Shown in pieces: positions 17,960 through 26,160 of a stretch of DNA of 51,309 bases; within the stretch, counting starts at the first letter, position 1, and every line of letters starts with the position of its first letter. The stretch lies in contig CASFRL010000138.1 of the NCBI GenBank assembly GCA_949297285.1, positions 1-51,309 on the forward strand, given 5' to 3'. Made by a program: the position numbers and the translations under genes. The notes beneath the pieces are model-generated. The model made no database searches. It was not told the DNA's origin and saw only the letters and a list, made by a program, of their open reading frames with translations. The stretch comes from an uncultured Bacteroidales bacterium (GTDB lineage Bacteria > Bacteroidota > Bacteroidia > Bacteroidales > Coprobacteraceae).

Positions 17960-18781
17960 ATGAAAGCCACCAAGGTATTATTTATTGCACAAGAGATAAC
18001 TCCTTATTTGCCCGAATCGGAAATAGCAAACATTTGTCGCTATCTTCCTCAGGGAGTTCAAGAAAAAGGCCGTGAAATAAGGACATTCATGCCCAAATAC
18101 GGAAATATCAATGAACGGAGAAATCAGTTACATGAGGTGATAAGGCTCTCTGGCATGAATCTCATTATCGACGATACCGATCATCCGCTGATTATAAAAG
18201 TTGCATCTATACAGGCAGCCCGTATGCAAGTCTATTTTATCGACAACGAAGATTATTTTCAACGGAAATTTACGACCGAGGATGAAAACGGAAACAGCTT
18301 TGAGGATAACGATGAACGGAGTATCTTTTTTGTACGGGGCGTAATGGAAACCGTAAAAAAACTTCGCTGGGTTCCTGACATTATTCATTGCCATGGCTGG
18401 ATGACGGCTTTAGCACCCCTCTACATCAAAAAAGCTTATGCCGACGATCCTTGTTTCAGAGACACCAAAGTTATCTATTCTTCTTATAACAATAGTTTTA
18501 AGACGCCTTTCCCGGCCTCTTTTACCGATAAACTTTTATTAGAGGGTATTCAGAAAGAAGATTTGCCGTTTGCCGACAAACCGATAGATTTTTCCGAACT
18601 CACTAAATTAGCAATACATTTTTCGGATGGCGTTATCCAAGCCAGCGAAATAATGCAACCGGATATTCTTGAATATACTAAAAAGGAAGGAATTCCGTTT
18701 TTACCTTATCAAAATGAGGAAAACTATATCGACGCATACAACGAATTTTATGATGTTGTATGGGAAAATGCTCACAAATAA
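17960..18781 (+). CDS. Half-length GT5 (glycogen synthase N-domain-like) protein
   Basis: A 273-residue protein that aligns with only the N-terminal Rossmann half of bacterial glycogen/starch synthases: VLFIAQEITPYLPESE, the FMPKYGNINERR segment, YFIDNEDYFQRK, DDERSIFFVRGVMETVKKLRWVPDIIHCHGWMTALAPLYIK, then a helical end. Full GlgA has about 470-500 residues. The C-terminal GT1 half, with its nucleotide-sugar site, is missing, and the KTGGL motif that normally follows 'AxExxPF' is replaced by PESEI. The fold is clear, but glycogen synthesis is doubtful. It is followed after 9 bases by a DUF4270 lipoprotein, so the two are probably translated together. Confidence 0.85.
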   Translation: MKATKVLFIAQEITPYLPESEIANICRYLPQGVQEKGREIRTFMPKYGNINERRNQLHEVIRLSGMNLIIDDTDHPLIIKVASIQAARMQVYFIDNEDYFQRKFTTEDENGNSFEDNDERSIFFVRGVMETVKKLRWVPDIIHCHGWMTALAPLYIKKAYADDPCFRDTKVIYSSYNNSFKTPFPASFTDKLLLEGIQKEDLPFADKPIDFSELTKLAIHFSDGVIQASEIMQPDILEYTKKEGIPFLPYQNEENYIDAYNEFYDVVWENAHK

Positions 18782-18790
18782 TAAGACTGT

Positions 18791-20323
18791 ATGAAGTTAA
18801 ATTGGTTATTGCCACTTGTCCTGATTGTTCTGACAACTTCTTGTAATGACAGCATCAACCAAATAGGGACATCGATTGATGATACGATTATTTCTATTAA
18901 AGTAGATAATTCTTTCGCATATACGACGAACGACTCGGTATACTCGGTAACTGCCGGTCCGGTAACAAATCGAACCATTATCCAGATGCTCGGCGCCATC
19001 GATATAGAAGATTACGGATCGATACGGGCAGATTTTCTTAGCCAAATGAGACCGATTGCGAAATTCGACACTCGACTGGTTACGGAAAACATGTTGGATT
19101 CTATCGTTCTTGAGCTCGGATTTTTATCAAACAGTTTCTTGGGAGACTCTCTGACCCCCATGCAGGTAAGTGTATATCCCCTGAACAAAGTTCTGGAAAA
19201 ACCTATATACAGTAACTTGGATCCTTCGGACTACTATAATGCAGAAGATATTCTCGGAAAACAAATTTATACGACATCACTACAAAGTTATCCGGATTCA
19301 TTAATCGATAGCAGTGGCTCCCGATTTATAAAGATCAAATTGGCACGTCCCGGACATACATCTAAAGAATTGGCTCAAGAATTCTTCAAACTGTATAATG
19401 ATAAAGACGGACTATTGACAGAAAACGATATTATAGACTTTTTCCCAGGCGTATATGTGACAAACACCTATGGAAAAGGTGTTCTGGTCAATGTCCTCTC
19501 TTCCGTAATCAAAATATATCACGGCACGTACGTATATAATAGCGACGGATCTGACGGTCTGGAAGAAGACGAAGACATTACGACCGAAGAAGGAACTCAC
19601 CCTCTCGTAGTAAACAAAACGACGACATCCGTAATGGTATCCAGCAACGAGGTACCGACAATCAATCATATCATATCGACAAATGCACCTTATATAGAAA
19701 ATGCTATTGCCAACGGACGTACAATCATAAAATCGCCTGACGGTTACGATGCGCACATAACATTCCCGGTTACCGACATCATAAAAAAATATAGAGAATA
19801 CGTACCCGAAGAAGCCGAAATAGAAGGAAGCGTATCGGGACTTATCAATGCAATAAACTTCTCTATTCCAATCAAAGAATCGGCAAACGAAATTTTCTCG
19901 AAATACGGTCTTACACCTCCACCCTACCTTCTCATGATGCGGGCCGGAGGAAAAGTGGCGGACAGCAACGGAGATATTGTAGAAATGAATAAAAATCAAT
20001 TCTTTACCGATCGTAAGTTGACCGATAATCTGAATTATTTTTATGCAACATACAACTCGACAACAAAAAGTTATGATTTTGGGAATATCAGAGGGTTTAT
20101 CACTAACATCATTCAGAAAAATCCGAATGAAGGAAGTATAGAAAACGGTTATCCTATTGATTCGGATATCATACTCACTCCCGTATCAGTTTCTACAACC
20201 ACCAGCGACTACTACGGATCGACAATCAATGCGATAACCCCTTACATTTCGATTCCGACATTTGTTGAGTTGGATACAAAAAACATAAAAATCGAAATGG
20301 TATATAGTACAAAAACTTATTGA
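18791..20323 (+). CDS. DUF4270 lipoprotein
   Basis: A 510-residue predicted lipoprotein: signal MKLNWLLPLVLIVLTTSC with lipidated Cys18. The opening CNDSINQIGTSIDD and the beta-rich body (VDNSFAYTTNDSVYSV, later FPVTDIIKKYREYV) match the DUF4270 family of Bacteroidetes. Function is unknown. No Asp/Glu-rich stretch directly follows Cys18, so its final membrane side is unclear. It sits 9 bases after the GT5-half gene; the two genes form one operon, and I know this pairing as recurrent in Bacteroidales, though that cannot be checked here. It ends about 100 bases before a tRNA cluster. Confidence 0.88.
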   Translation: MKLNWLLPLVLIVLTTSCNDSINQIGTSIDDTIISIKVDNSFAYTTNDSVYSVTAGPVTNRTIIQMLGAIDIEDYGSIRADFLSQMRPIAKFDTRLVTENMLDSIVLELGFLSNSFLGDSLTPMQVSVYPLNKVLEKPIYSNLDPSDYYNAEDILGKQIYTTSLQSYPDSLIDSSGSRFIKIKLARPGHTSKELAQEFFKLYNDKDGLLTENDIIDFFPGVYVTNTYGKGVLVNVLSSVIKIYHGTYVYNSDGSDGLEEDEDITTEEGTHPLVVNKTTTSVMVSSNEVPTINHIISTNAPYIENAIANGRTIIKSPDGYDAHITFPVTDIIKKYREYVPEEAEIEGSVSGLINAINFSIPIKESANEIFSKYGLTPPPYLLMMRAGGKVADSNGDIVEMNKNQFFTDRKLTDNLNYFYATYNSTTKSYDFGNIRGFITNIIQKNPNEGSIENGYPIDSDIILTPVSVSTTTSDYYGSTINAITPYISIPTFVELDTKNIKIEMVYSTKTY

Positions 20324-20403
20324 TCGATAACGAGATATAAGTTTAATGCCGAAAAAAAATAAAATTTGAGGCACTAAAAAGCTATATTTATCAAAAAAAG
20401 CAC

Positions 20404-20411
20404 TACATTTG
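20404..20411 (+). promoter_or_regulatory. -7 element of the tRNA-Thr/Arg cluster
   Basis: TACATTTG, 11 bases upstream of tRNA-Thr; no clear -33 TTTG at the right distance. Confidence 0.55.
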
Positions 20412-20421
20412 CACCGTTTTC

Positions 20422-20494
20422 GCCGCAATAGCTCAGTCGGTAGAGCGTTTCACTCGTAATGAAAAGGTCGCCGGTTCGATTCCGGCTTGCGGCT
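20422..20494 (+). tRNA. tRNA-Thr(CGT)
   Basis: A 73-nt cloverleaf. Acceptor GCCGCAA/TTGCGGC; anticodon stem TTTCA/TGAAA around CTCGTAA, anticodon CGT; T-arm GCCGG TTCGATT CCGGC. No CCA is encoded. Confidence 0.96.
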
Positions 20495-20522
20495 CAAAAA
20501 GGAAACAGCCAAATGAAAAAAT

Positions 20523-20596
20523 GGCCGCGTGGCTCAACTGAATAGAGCATCTGACTACGGATCAGAAGGTTACAGGTTTGAATCCTGTCGCGGTCA
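20523..20596 (+). tRNA. tRNA-Arg(ACG), acceptor variant
   Basis: A 74-nt cloverleaf identical to the other two tRNA-Arg genes except in the acceptor stem: GGCCGCG/CGCGGTC instead of GGCTCCG/CGGAGTC. Both changed pairs stay complementary (4:69 T-A to C-G, 5:68 C-G to G-C). Anticodon ACG. Confidence 0.96.
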
Positions 20597-20610
20597 CTAT
20601 CAATGGAAAT

Positions 20611-20684
20611 GGCTCCGTGGCTCAACTGAATAGAGCATCTGACTACGGATCAGAAGGTTACAGGTTTGAATCCTGTCGGAGTCA
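20611..20684 (+). tRNA. tRNA-Arg(ACG), second copy
   Basis: 74 nt, base-for-base identical to the gene at 8197-8270, including the AAAT just before it. It lies 14 bases after the acceptor variant and is presumably co-transcribed with it and tRNA-Thr. Confidence 0.96.
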
Positions 20685-20692
20685 CATTTGTT

Positions 20693-20727
20693 ACGGTTCT
20701 TCATTCTTATGGAGAACCGTTTTTTTA
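20693..20727 (+). terminator. Intrinsic terminator of the tRNA cluster
   Basis: Arms ACGGTTCT (20693-20700) and AGAACCGT (20713-20720) followed by T7 at 20721-20727. Confidence 0.85.
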
Positions 20728-20956
20728 TCTTCTTCCTACGACTACACAACAAAAATAGAGTCAACATCAAAATAGATTTGTCTCAGACTTCAGCAGGAAC
20801 TCATAAAAAAGGAAATAACAACGACTGTCACCTATATATCTATGCCAACAAGGATGCAGAATACTCTATAAAACAAACAGAACAACGCACATAATATCTG
20901 AAACATTATATAATCAGACTATCCCAAATTGAATATTAAAGAGAATAAGAGATCAT
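20728..20956. other. Gap between the tRNA terminator and the esterase locus
   Basis: About 230 AT-rich bases with no supported gene or signal. An open frame overlapping the tRNA genes runs into it but is not a credible protein. Confidence 0.5.
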
Positions 20957-20957
20957 A

Positions 20958-21006
20958 AAAATGGCATATGGAATGAAAAATATCAATCATTTCCATATGC
21001 CATTTT
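20958..21006 (-). terminator. Terminator of the beta-helix/esterase gene
   Basis: Perfect 16-bp arms AAAATGGCATATGGAA (20958-20973) and TTCCATATGCCATTTT (20991-21006), about 130 bases beyond the minus-strand stop at 21139. Confidence 0.6.
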
Positions 21007-21138
21007 CTGTTTCAGGGCACTTATAGTGGATGTTCTCTTTTTTAATTTAACTTTTCTCTATATGCGGGAAACCACAAACAGAAACATCTAATATATCATA
21101 TACATGCTGTTTTTCTGTCAATAATTACCTCTTAATCA

Positions 21139-24100
21139 TTATCGCACGAATATTTTCAACATATTAGGCCTTTCGTCAATCACCGCTTTAGCGATATAAA
21201 TGCCTTTTTCAAAATCTTCTAAAGAATATAATTCCGACGGAGAAACATTAACCACTTTCAATAAATTTCCGGTAAGAGAATAAAATTGTATTTCCACAGG
21301 ATTATTAATTCCCCTTAAAATAATAGAATTACCGACTTGGGAGAAGGAGATATCGGTCTTTTGAATTTTATCCTTTGAATCTACCAAATCATCCAAATGG
21401 GGGACTTTATAACATTGTTCACCTTCATTCAACTTGTAATAAAAAGCCACACTAAAATTATACAACGGATAAGGCTGATCATATATAATTTCTCCAGATT
21501 GTGTTCTCGGTTCATAATCAGGTCTCAAAGTTACATAACTATTATTCTCTAAATCACGAGGATAAAAATAAGAACCATCCGGATTTTTCTTATCCTGATC
21601 AATATACTTGAAATAAGCTTCATAATCATCGCTGTCGCGTAAGTTTCCATGTCCACCAAGTTCTCCATCTCCCGCATAATTTACTTCAACCACACCTTTT
21701 AAATCTTGAGCACAAATTAAATAAACACAATCTCCATCTATCCGTATATCAGTTATTGTCTGTTGGACATTATTGTTATACACCCTAAAGCCATAATCTG
21801 TTTTCTTTTGTACGGTCCAATCATCCAATACTAAAGGTAATTTAGGTACAATAAAGCGAATTTTTATTTCTCTTGCATTATCTGTACGAGAAATTTCTTT
21901 GGGTTGCAAAGGGATAAAACGTTGTCCCAATATTTTTGTACGATAATATGCTTTTGCTAACATCTCCCCATACCAGCGATAACCATTTGCATCAAGATGC
22001 CCACCTCGATCGGTCATCGGATACACCGGTCCGGCACAAATCACATCTTCATTTTCATTGGCCATTTCCAATTGGGCCATACCGATCTCCAATGTTTTTC
22101 CCCGAGTATATTGTGCACCTGTTTGGTACGTAATAAATAAAGGCTTCTCTTTTTGGGCATAACTATTCACGACATCTTGCTGCATGTCGTCCTTTAATTT
22201 ATACAATAAGGATTTATATTCATTCTTTTCGGTTGTATTAGGAACACCCGGTGTCAATCCTTTTTCAGAATCCGAAGTATAATTATATTCACCCTGCATC
22301 CAAATAACTGCCGGACAAGAAATCGAGCTATTCAGTTCTCGAGAAATTTTTGCGCCGTAAAACATTGCATATTTAAAATCATTATATAAATATCCATTCG
22401 TACAATGTTTCGACAACTGTTCTATCGTTTTACCCCCTGTACCGGTCGACGTCGCCACATATTTTACATCAGGATCATCTATTTTCAAACGAAGATGATT
22501 TACGGCCGCAACAATAGGACATTCAGCTATACCACCATTTTTAGTCTTAGATGAATTTTTATCTGAAATAGCCAAAGTTGCTTTTAAAGGATTAAATTTA
22601 TCAAAAGTCGTATTTCCGAGATTTATCCAAACTTGATCACCAATCATATAATTCCCGTCCAAAGACTCGGTCGACATAGAAGGATAAGACTGATGACCCG
22701 TAGAAAGGCTCTGACCATATATTATAAAATGCTCGTAAACAGAAGATTCACCGTCTCCTCCACCGGGAGTCAATGGCGTCTCAACTGCACCTGATGCACA
22801 ACGACCGTCGATAAAAGGACGAACTGATCCCAATTGATCGGTTACAATAACCAAATCTTGCAGAAATTTAGCATTCCCTTGACGATATGCCGGAGACGTT
22901 GTATAAACAGGAACACAGTTTTGTTTTTCAATATATTTATCTGGATCAATAGCTAACCCGGCAATTGAGCCACTATTATAATTTATATAATTCTCATTTT
23001 CAAGTGGAGAAGTATAGCCATTATCGGCTAACAACCGACCTAAAAAAGAATTTTTAAGATTAAAATTCTCTCCATCTATCAGGTAAGAAGCATTCCCTTG
23101 AACAGACATATCCAGAACCTTGGTAGGATCATCTTTCAGATAATTATTTTCTATAATTGAATTATAGATATTATAAGTTACAGCATTAGCCGCACCAGAC
23201 ATCACACGTATTCCTGCTTGAGGAGTAGCTCCTCCAAAAGAACTTGTATTATGTGTAATTGTACAATTTATCAGATTAAGGGCACTTCCTTCCTTCCCAT
23301 TATTCATCATAATAGCACCACCATAAGACGCAGCATGATTACCAAAAAAGGTCATATTGACAAAAGTTAAATCACATATCGATCCAGAAGTTTTGTTATC
23401 GACATATACAGTACCCCCATGCTCTGTAACCTCATTATACAAAAATGCACATCCTTCAAAATATGCAGTAGTCTTTTTAGCAGCATTATCCATAAATGCA
23501 AACACACCGCCATCTTTTGCTGTATTATTCTTGAATAGCGATCTCTCAACTTTAAGAGAAATATCTCCCTGTACAAAAAATACTCCGCCTAAGTTTGTTG
23601 TTGTATTATCTGAAAAAGAACAATCTTTGAACGAAATATTTTTACCGCCTAAAATATAGGCAACTGCACCGTGACCATTACCGGTCTTATTCCCTGAAAA
23701 CGAACAATCCAAAAATGAAACGTTGAAACGATCTTGCTCTAAAAAACAATAAACGGCTGCTCCACCTTTTCCGATTGCCGAATTTTCTTCAAAAGCACAA
23801 TTAGAAAAAGAAGCTGAAGCATTTCTGATATATACACCCCCGCCAAAATCATTTCCCATAGGGATGCTGTTTCCCCCTTTAAAAGAGAGGCCAGAAAATT
23901 CTATCAGTTGATTAAACGAATCAATACGAATCAAACGCGTCATCTCGTTTCCTATAAATCCGCAAGTTTCAGCATTCTCGCCTGTAATTTTTAAGGCTTT
24001 ATCCAGGACTCTCACCCCATTCTTTCCTTGAACATTCCACGTAGCATATGTTATGCCATCGATTTCGAAAATAGTAGAGCCATCTACTTTAATATCATTA

Positions 24101-24345
24101 TTTGCATTACTGCCATCTTTCTGTGGTTCGGCCGAAATATCGATAAAATCAAGGACATGTATTTCATCACCATTTTCCGCCAAAGTAAACGCTCTGGATA
24201 AGGTTTTCAACGGAGTAGCTTCCGATAAGCCATCATTCGCATCATTACCCGTTGAAGAAAGGTACAAATCGGTCGCCGAAATATAACACCACGATCCACA
24301 AAACAATGCTATGCAAAACAGTTTTTTTAATAAATTATTTTTCAT
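21139..24345 (-). CDS. Beta-helix + SGNH/SASA esterase fusion with type IX-like tail
   Basis: A 1068-residue secreted protein. Signal peptide ~1-24. Residues ~25-535 form a right-handed parallel beta-helix with repeated NCAFEENSA / DCSFSGNKT / FKNNTAKDGG turns, ending in TDQLGSVRPF...GAVE, as in 'choice-of-anchor Q' proteins. Residues ~540-990 are an SGNH/sialate-acetylesterase-like domain: GQSLSTG (Ser), WMQGEYNY, and DRGGHLDANGYRWYGE (Asp/His block). Residues ~1000-1068 resemble a type IX secretion sorting domain (VEIQFYSLTGNLLKVV...FEKGIYIAK). It probably binds or cuts a polysaccharide and removes O-acetyl groups; the substrate is unknown. It lies 59 bases downstream of its esterase-only paralogue. 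Confidence 0.85.
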   Translation of the reverse strand: MKNNLLKKLFCIALFCGSWCYISATDLYLSSTGNDANDGLSEATPLKTLSRAFTLAENGDEIHVLDFIDISAEPQKDGSNANNDIKVDGSTIFEIDGITYATWNVQGKNGVRVLDKALKITGENAETCGFIGNEMTRLIRIDSFNQLIEFSGLSFKGGNSIPMGNDFGGGVYIRNASASFSNCAFEENSAIGKGGAAVYCFLEQDRFNVSFLDCSFSGNKTGNGHGAVAYILGGKNISFKDCSFSDNTTTNLGGVFFVQGDISLKVERSLFKNNTAKDGGVFAFMDNAAKKTTAYFEGCAFLYNEVTEHGGTVYVDNKTSGSICDLTFVNMTFFGNHAASYGGAIMMNNGKEGSALNLINCTITHNTSSFGGATPQAGIRVMSGAANAVTYNIYNSIIENNYLKDDPTKVLDMSVQGNASYLIDGENFNLKNSFLGRLLADNGYTSPLENENYINYNSGSIAGLAIDPDKYIEKQNCVPVYTTSPAYRQGNAKFLQDLVIVTDQLGSVRPFIDGRCASGAVETPLTPGGGDGESSVYEHFIIYGQSLSTGHQSYPSMSTESLDGNYMIGDQVWINLGNTTFDKFNPLKATLAISDKNSSKTKNGGIAECPIVAAVNHLRLKIDDPDVKYVATSTGTGGKTIEQLSKHCTNGYLYNDFKYAMFYGAKISRELNSSISCPAVIWMQGEYNYTSDSEKGLTPGVPNTTEKNEYKSLLYKLKDDMQQDVVNSYAQKEKPLFITYQTGAQYTRGKTLEIGMAQLEMANENEDVICAGPVYPMTDRGGHLDANGYRWYGEMLAKAYYRTKILGQRFIPLQPKEISRTDNAREIKIRFIVPKLPLVLDDWTVQKKTDYGFRVYNNNVQQTITDIRIDGDCVYLICAQDLKGVVEVNYAGDGELGGHGNLRDSDDYEAYFKYIDQDKKNPDGSYFYPRDLENNSYVTLRPDYEPRTQSGEIIYDQPYPLYNFSVAFYYKLNEGEQCYKVPHLDDLVDSKDKIQKTDISFSQVGNSIILRGINNPVEIQFYSLTGNLLKVVNVSPSELYSLEDFEKGIYIAKAVIDERPNMLKIFVR

Positions 24346-24404
24346 CTTGATATAGAATAAGGATTAATTAATTTTCTTCCCAAAACTTTTTGTCCATTTC
24401 AGAC

Positions 24405-25877
24405 TTACTTTTTCCTAAGAATCTGTATCTGATATTTCTTTACATTTTTATCTAATTTATAATAAAAGGCCACACTGAAATTATATAATGGATAAGGACG
24501 ATCATATATGATATTACCAGATTTATCCCTCGGCTCATAGTTAGGACGCAAAGAGAGATAATTTCCATCCTTATCTTTATCCCGAGCAAAGACAAAAGTC
24601 CCGTCACTATTCTTTTTGTCCTGATCTATATATGTATAATATGCTTTATAGTCGTCACTATCTCTCAAATTTCCATGACCTTTAAACTCATCTGCTCCGG
24701 CATACGTCACTTCTACAACTCCCGATAAATCTTTTTTGCAAGTTATATACACACAATCACGAACAACTTTTACTTCTTTAATCTGTTGCCTAACATTATC
24801 ATTATAGACAGCAAATCCATAATCTTTTATCTCTTCTGTCGTATAATTATCAAGGACCAATGGCATTTTAGGGACCATAAATCGTATTTTTATTACCCGA
24901 GGGTTTGCAGTTCTCGACAGTTCCTCTGGTTGTAAAGGTATAAAAGGATCTCCCTCGATTACAGTACGATAATAAGCTTTTGCCAACATTTCACCGTACC
25001 AGCGGTAACCGTTTGCATCAAGATGTCCACCACGATCGGTCATTGGATAGACTGGTCCGGCACAAATCACATCATCGTTCTCATTAGCAGTCTCCAACTG
25101 AGCCATACCAATTTCCAATGTTTTTCCCCTTGTATATTGCGCCCCTACTTGATAAGTCATAAAGAGAGGTTTATGCTTTTGATCGTATATAGAAACAACA
25201 TCGTTTTGCATATCCTCTTTTAATTTCAACAACAATGCCTTATATTCATCTTTTTTAGTCGTATTCGGTATACTCGGCATCAATCCCCTTGTTGTATCTG
25301 CCCAATAATTATACTCTCCTTGCATCCAAATGATTAGAGGACACGTAACAGAAGCTCTCTCTTTTACTGTTATTTGCGGCGCAGCAAATGCGGCCTTTAA
25401 AAAACCTTCTTGATAAAGATTCTTATTGCGGCAATGTTTCGACAATTGTTCGATTGTTTTTCCTCCTACCCCCGTAGATGTCGCTATATAGTTTACCGAA
25501 GCATCTTTAATTTTCAATCTCAAATGATTGACTGCAGCCACAATCGGACATTCAGCAATGCCGCCATTCTTACTTAATGGAGATTTCTTTTCAGTCAAAG
25601 CCAAAGCAGATTTCAATGGATTCAAAATCGTAAAATTTCGATTGCCTTGATTAATCCAGACTTGCTCTCCAATCATATAATTTCCATGAACAGACCCAGT
25701 CGTTAAAGCAGGATAAGACTGATGACCCGTAGAAAGACTCTGTCCGTAAATAATAAAATGTTGATAAACTTTTTCTTTTTGAGTATCTACCTTTTGGGCA
25801 ATAACTTCCTGAGCACATACAACGCCCAACATACTGAGCAGTATGCTTGCTTTCAAATTAAAAATATATGCTTTCAC
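24405..25877 (-). CDS. SGNH/SASA-type carbohydrate esterase (stand-alone paralogue)
   Basis: A 490-residue protein with a GTG start and signal peptide (MKAYIFNLKASILLSMLGVV then CAQEVIAQ). After cleavage it is nearly all esterase: GQSLSTG with the probable nucleophile near residue 46, GGIAECPIVAAVNHLRLK, WMQGEYNYW, and TDRGGHLDANGYRWYGEMLAKAYYRT. By eye it is very similar to residues ~540-1010 of the next gene, with long identical blocks. It ends right after FYYKLDKNVKKYQ, where the paralogue goes on into the sorting tail, so it has no type IX-like tail. A -7 TATTTTTG lies 25 bases upstream of the start. Probably the first gene of a two-gene operon. Confidence 0.85.
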   Translation of the reverse strand: MKAYIFNLKASILLSMLGVVCAQEVIAQKVDTQKEKVYQHFIIYGQSLSTGHQSYPALTTGSVHGNYMIGEQVWINQGNRNFTILNPLKSALALTEKKSPLSKNGGIAECPIVAAVNHLRLKIKDASVNYIATSTGVGGKTIEQLSKHCRNKNLYQEGFLKAAFAAPQITVKERASVTCPLIIWMQGEYNYWADTTRGLMPSIPNTTKKDEYKALLLKLKEDMQNDVVSIYDQKHKPLFMTYQVGAQYTRGKTLEIGMAQLETANENDDVICAGPVYPMTDRGGHLDANGYRWYGEMLAKAYYRTVIEGDPFIPLQPEELSRTANPRVIKIRFMVPKMPLVLDNYTTEEIKDYGFAVYNDNVRQQIKEVKVVRDCVYITCKKDLSGVVEVTYAGADEFKGHGNLRDSDDYKAYYTYIDQDKKNSDGTFVFARDKDKDGNYLSLRPNYEPRDKSGNIIYDRPYPLYNFSVAFYYKLDKNVKKYQIQILRKK

Positions 25878-25901
25878 TTAATGATTAAAATTATATATGT
25901 G

Positions 25902-25909
25902 CAAAAATA
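25902..25909 (-). promoter_or_regulatory. -7 element of the esterase operon
   Basis: Minus-strand TATTTTTG, 24 bases upstream of the GTG at 25877. It supports that start. Confidence 0.5.
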
Positions 25910-26043
25910 GATGAGAGATATTAAGAATATACTTAATTTATAAATACAAAAAAGGCAAAATTCATATTAAAGGAATATTCGACAAATATTTTCTCATTAT
26001 AATTAAAAAATTATTTTTCAAATTCATCTACACTATTCCTATG

Positions 26044-26051
26044 TACATTTG
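26044..26051 (+). promoter_or_regulatory. -7 element of mnmA
   Basis: TACATTTG, predicting a transcript start near 26060 and a leader of about 100 bases before the ATG at 26161. Confidence 0.55.
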
Positions 26052-26068
26052 CGGCCAAAGAAACTGAG

Positions 26069-26126
26069 ATGATATTATACAGAAATTGCGCTAACTTGCT
26101 TGCTTACCGCAAACGTAAAATATCAT
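26069..26126 (+). promoter_or_regulatory. Possible structured leader of mnmA
   Basis: Nested complementary segments in the leader: ATGATATT (26069-26076) with AATATCAT (26119-26126), and inside them TTGCG (26086-26090) with CGCAA (26108-26112). No known riboswitch class is recognised. The stems are short enough to be chance in AT-rich DNA. Confidence 0.25.
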
Positions 26127-26160
26127 TGCAGAATCAAATCCACTAAGAAATTATACGATA

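Noticed and set aside
8197..20684. Identical tRNA-Arg copies as attachment sites of an integrated element
   Set aside because: No integrase or mobility gene lies between them and the segment contains housekeeping genes (folD, ffh, panC/panD).
20578..20894. Open frames across the tRNA-Arg gene and its downstream gap
   Set aside because: They translate tRNA and terminator sequence; no protein family and no start signals.
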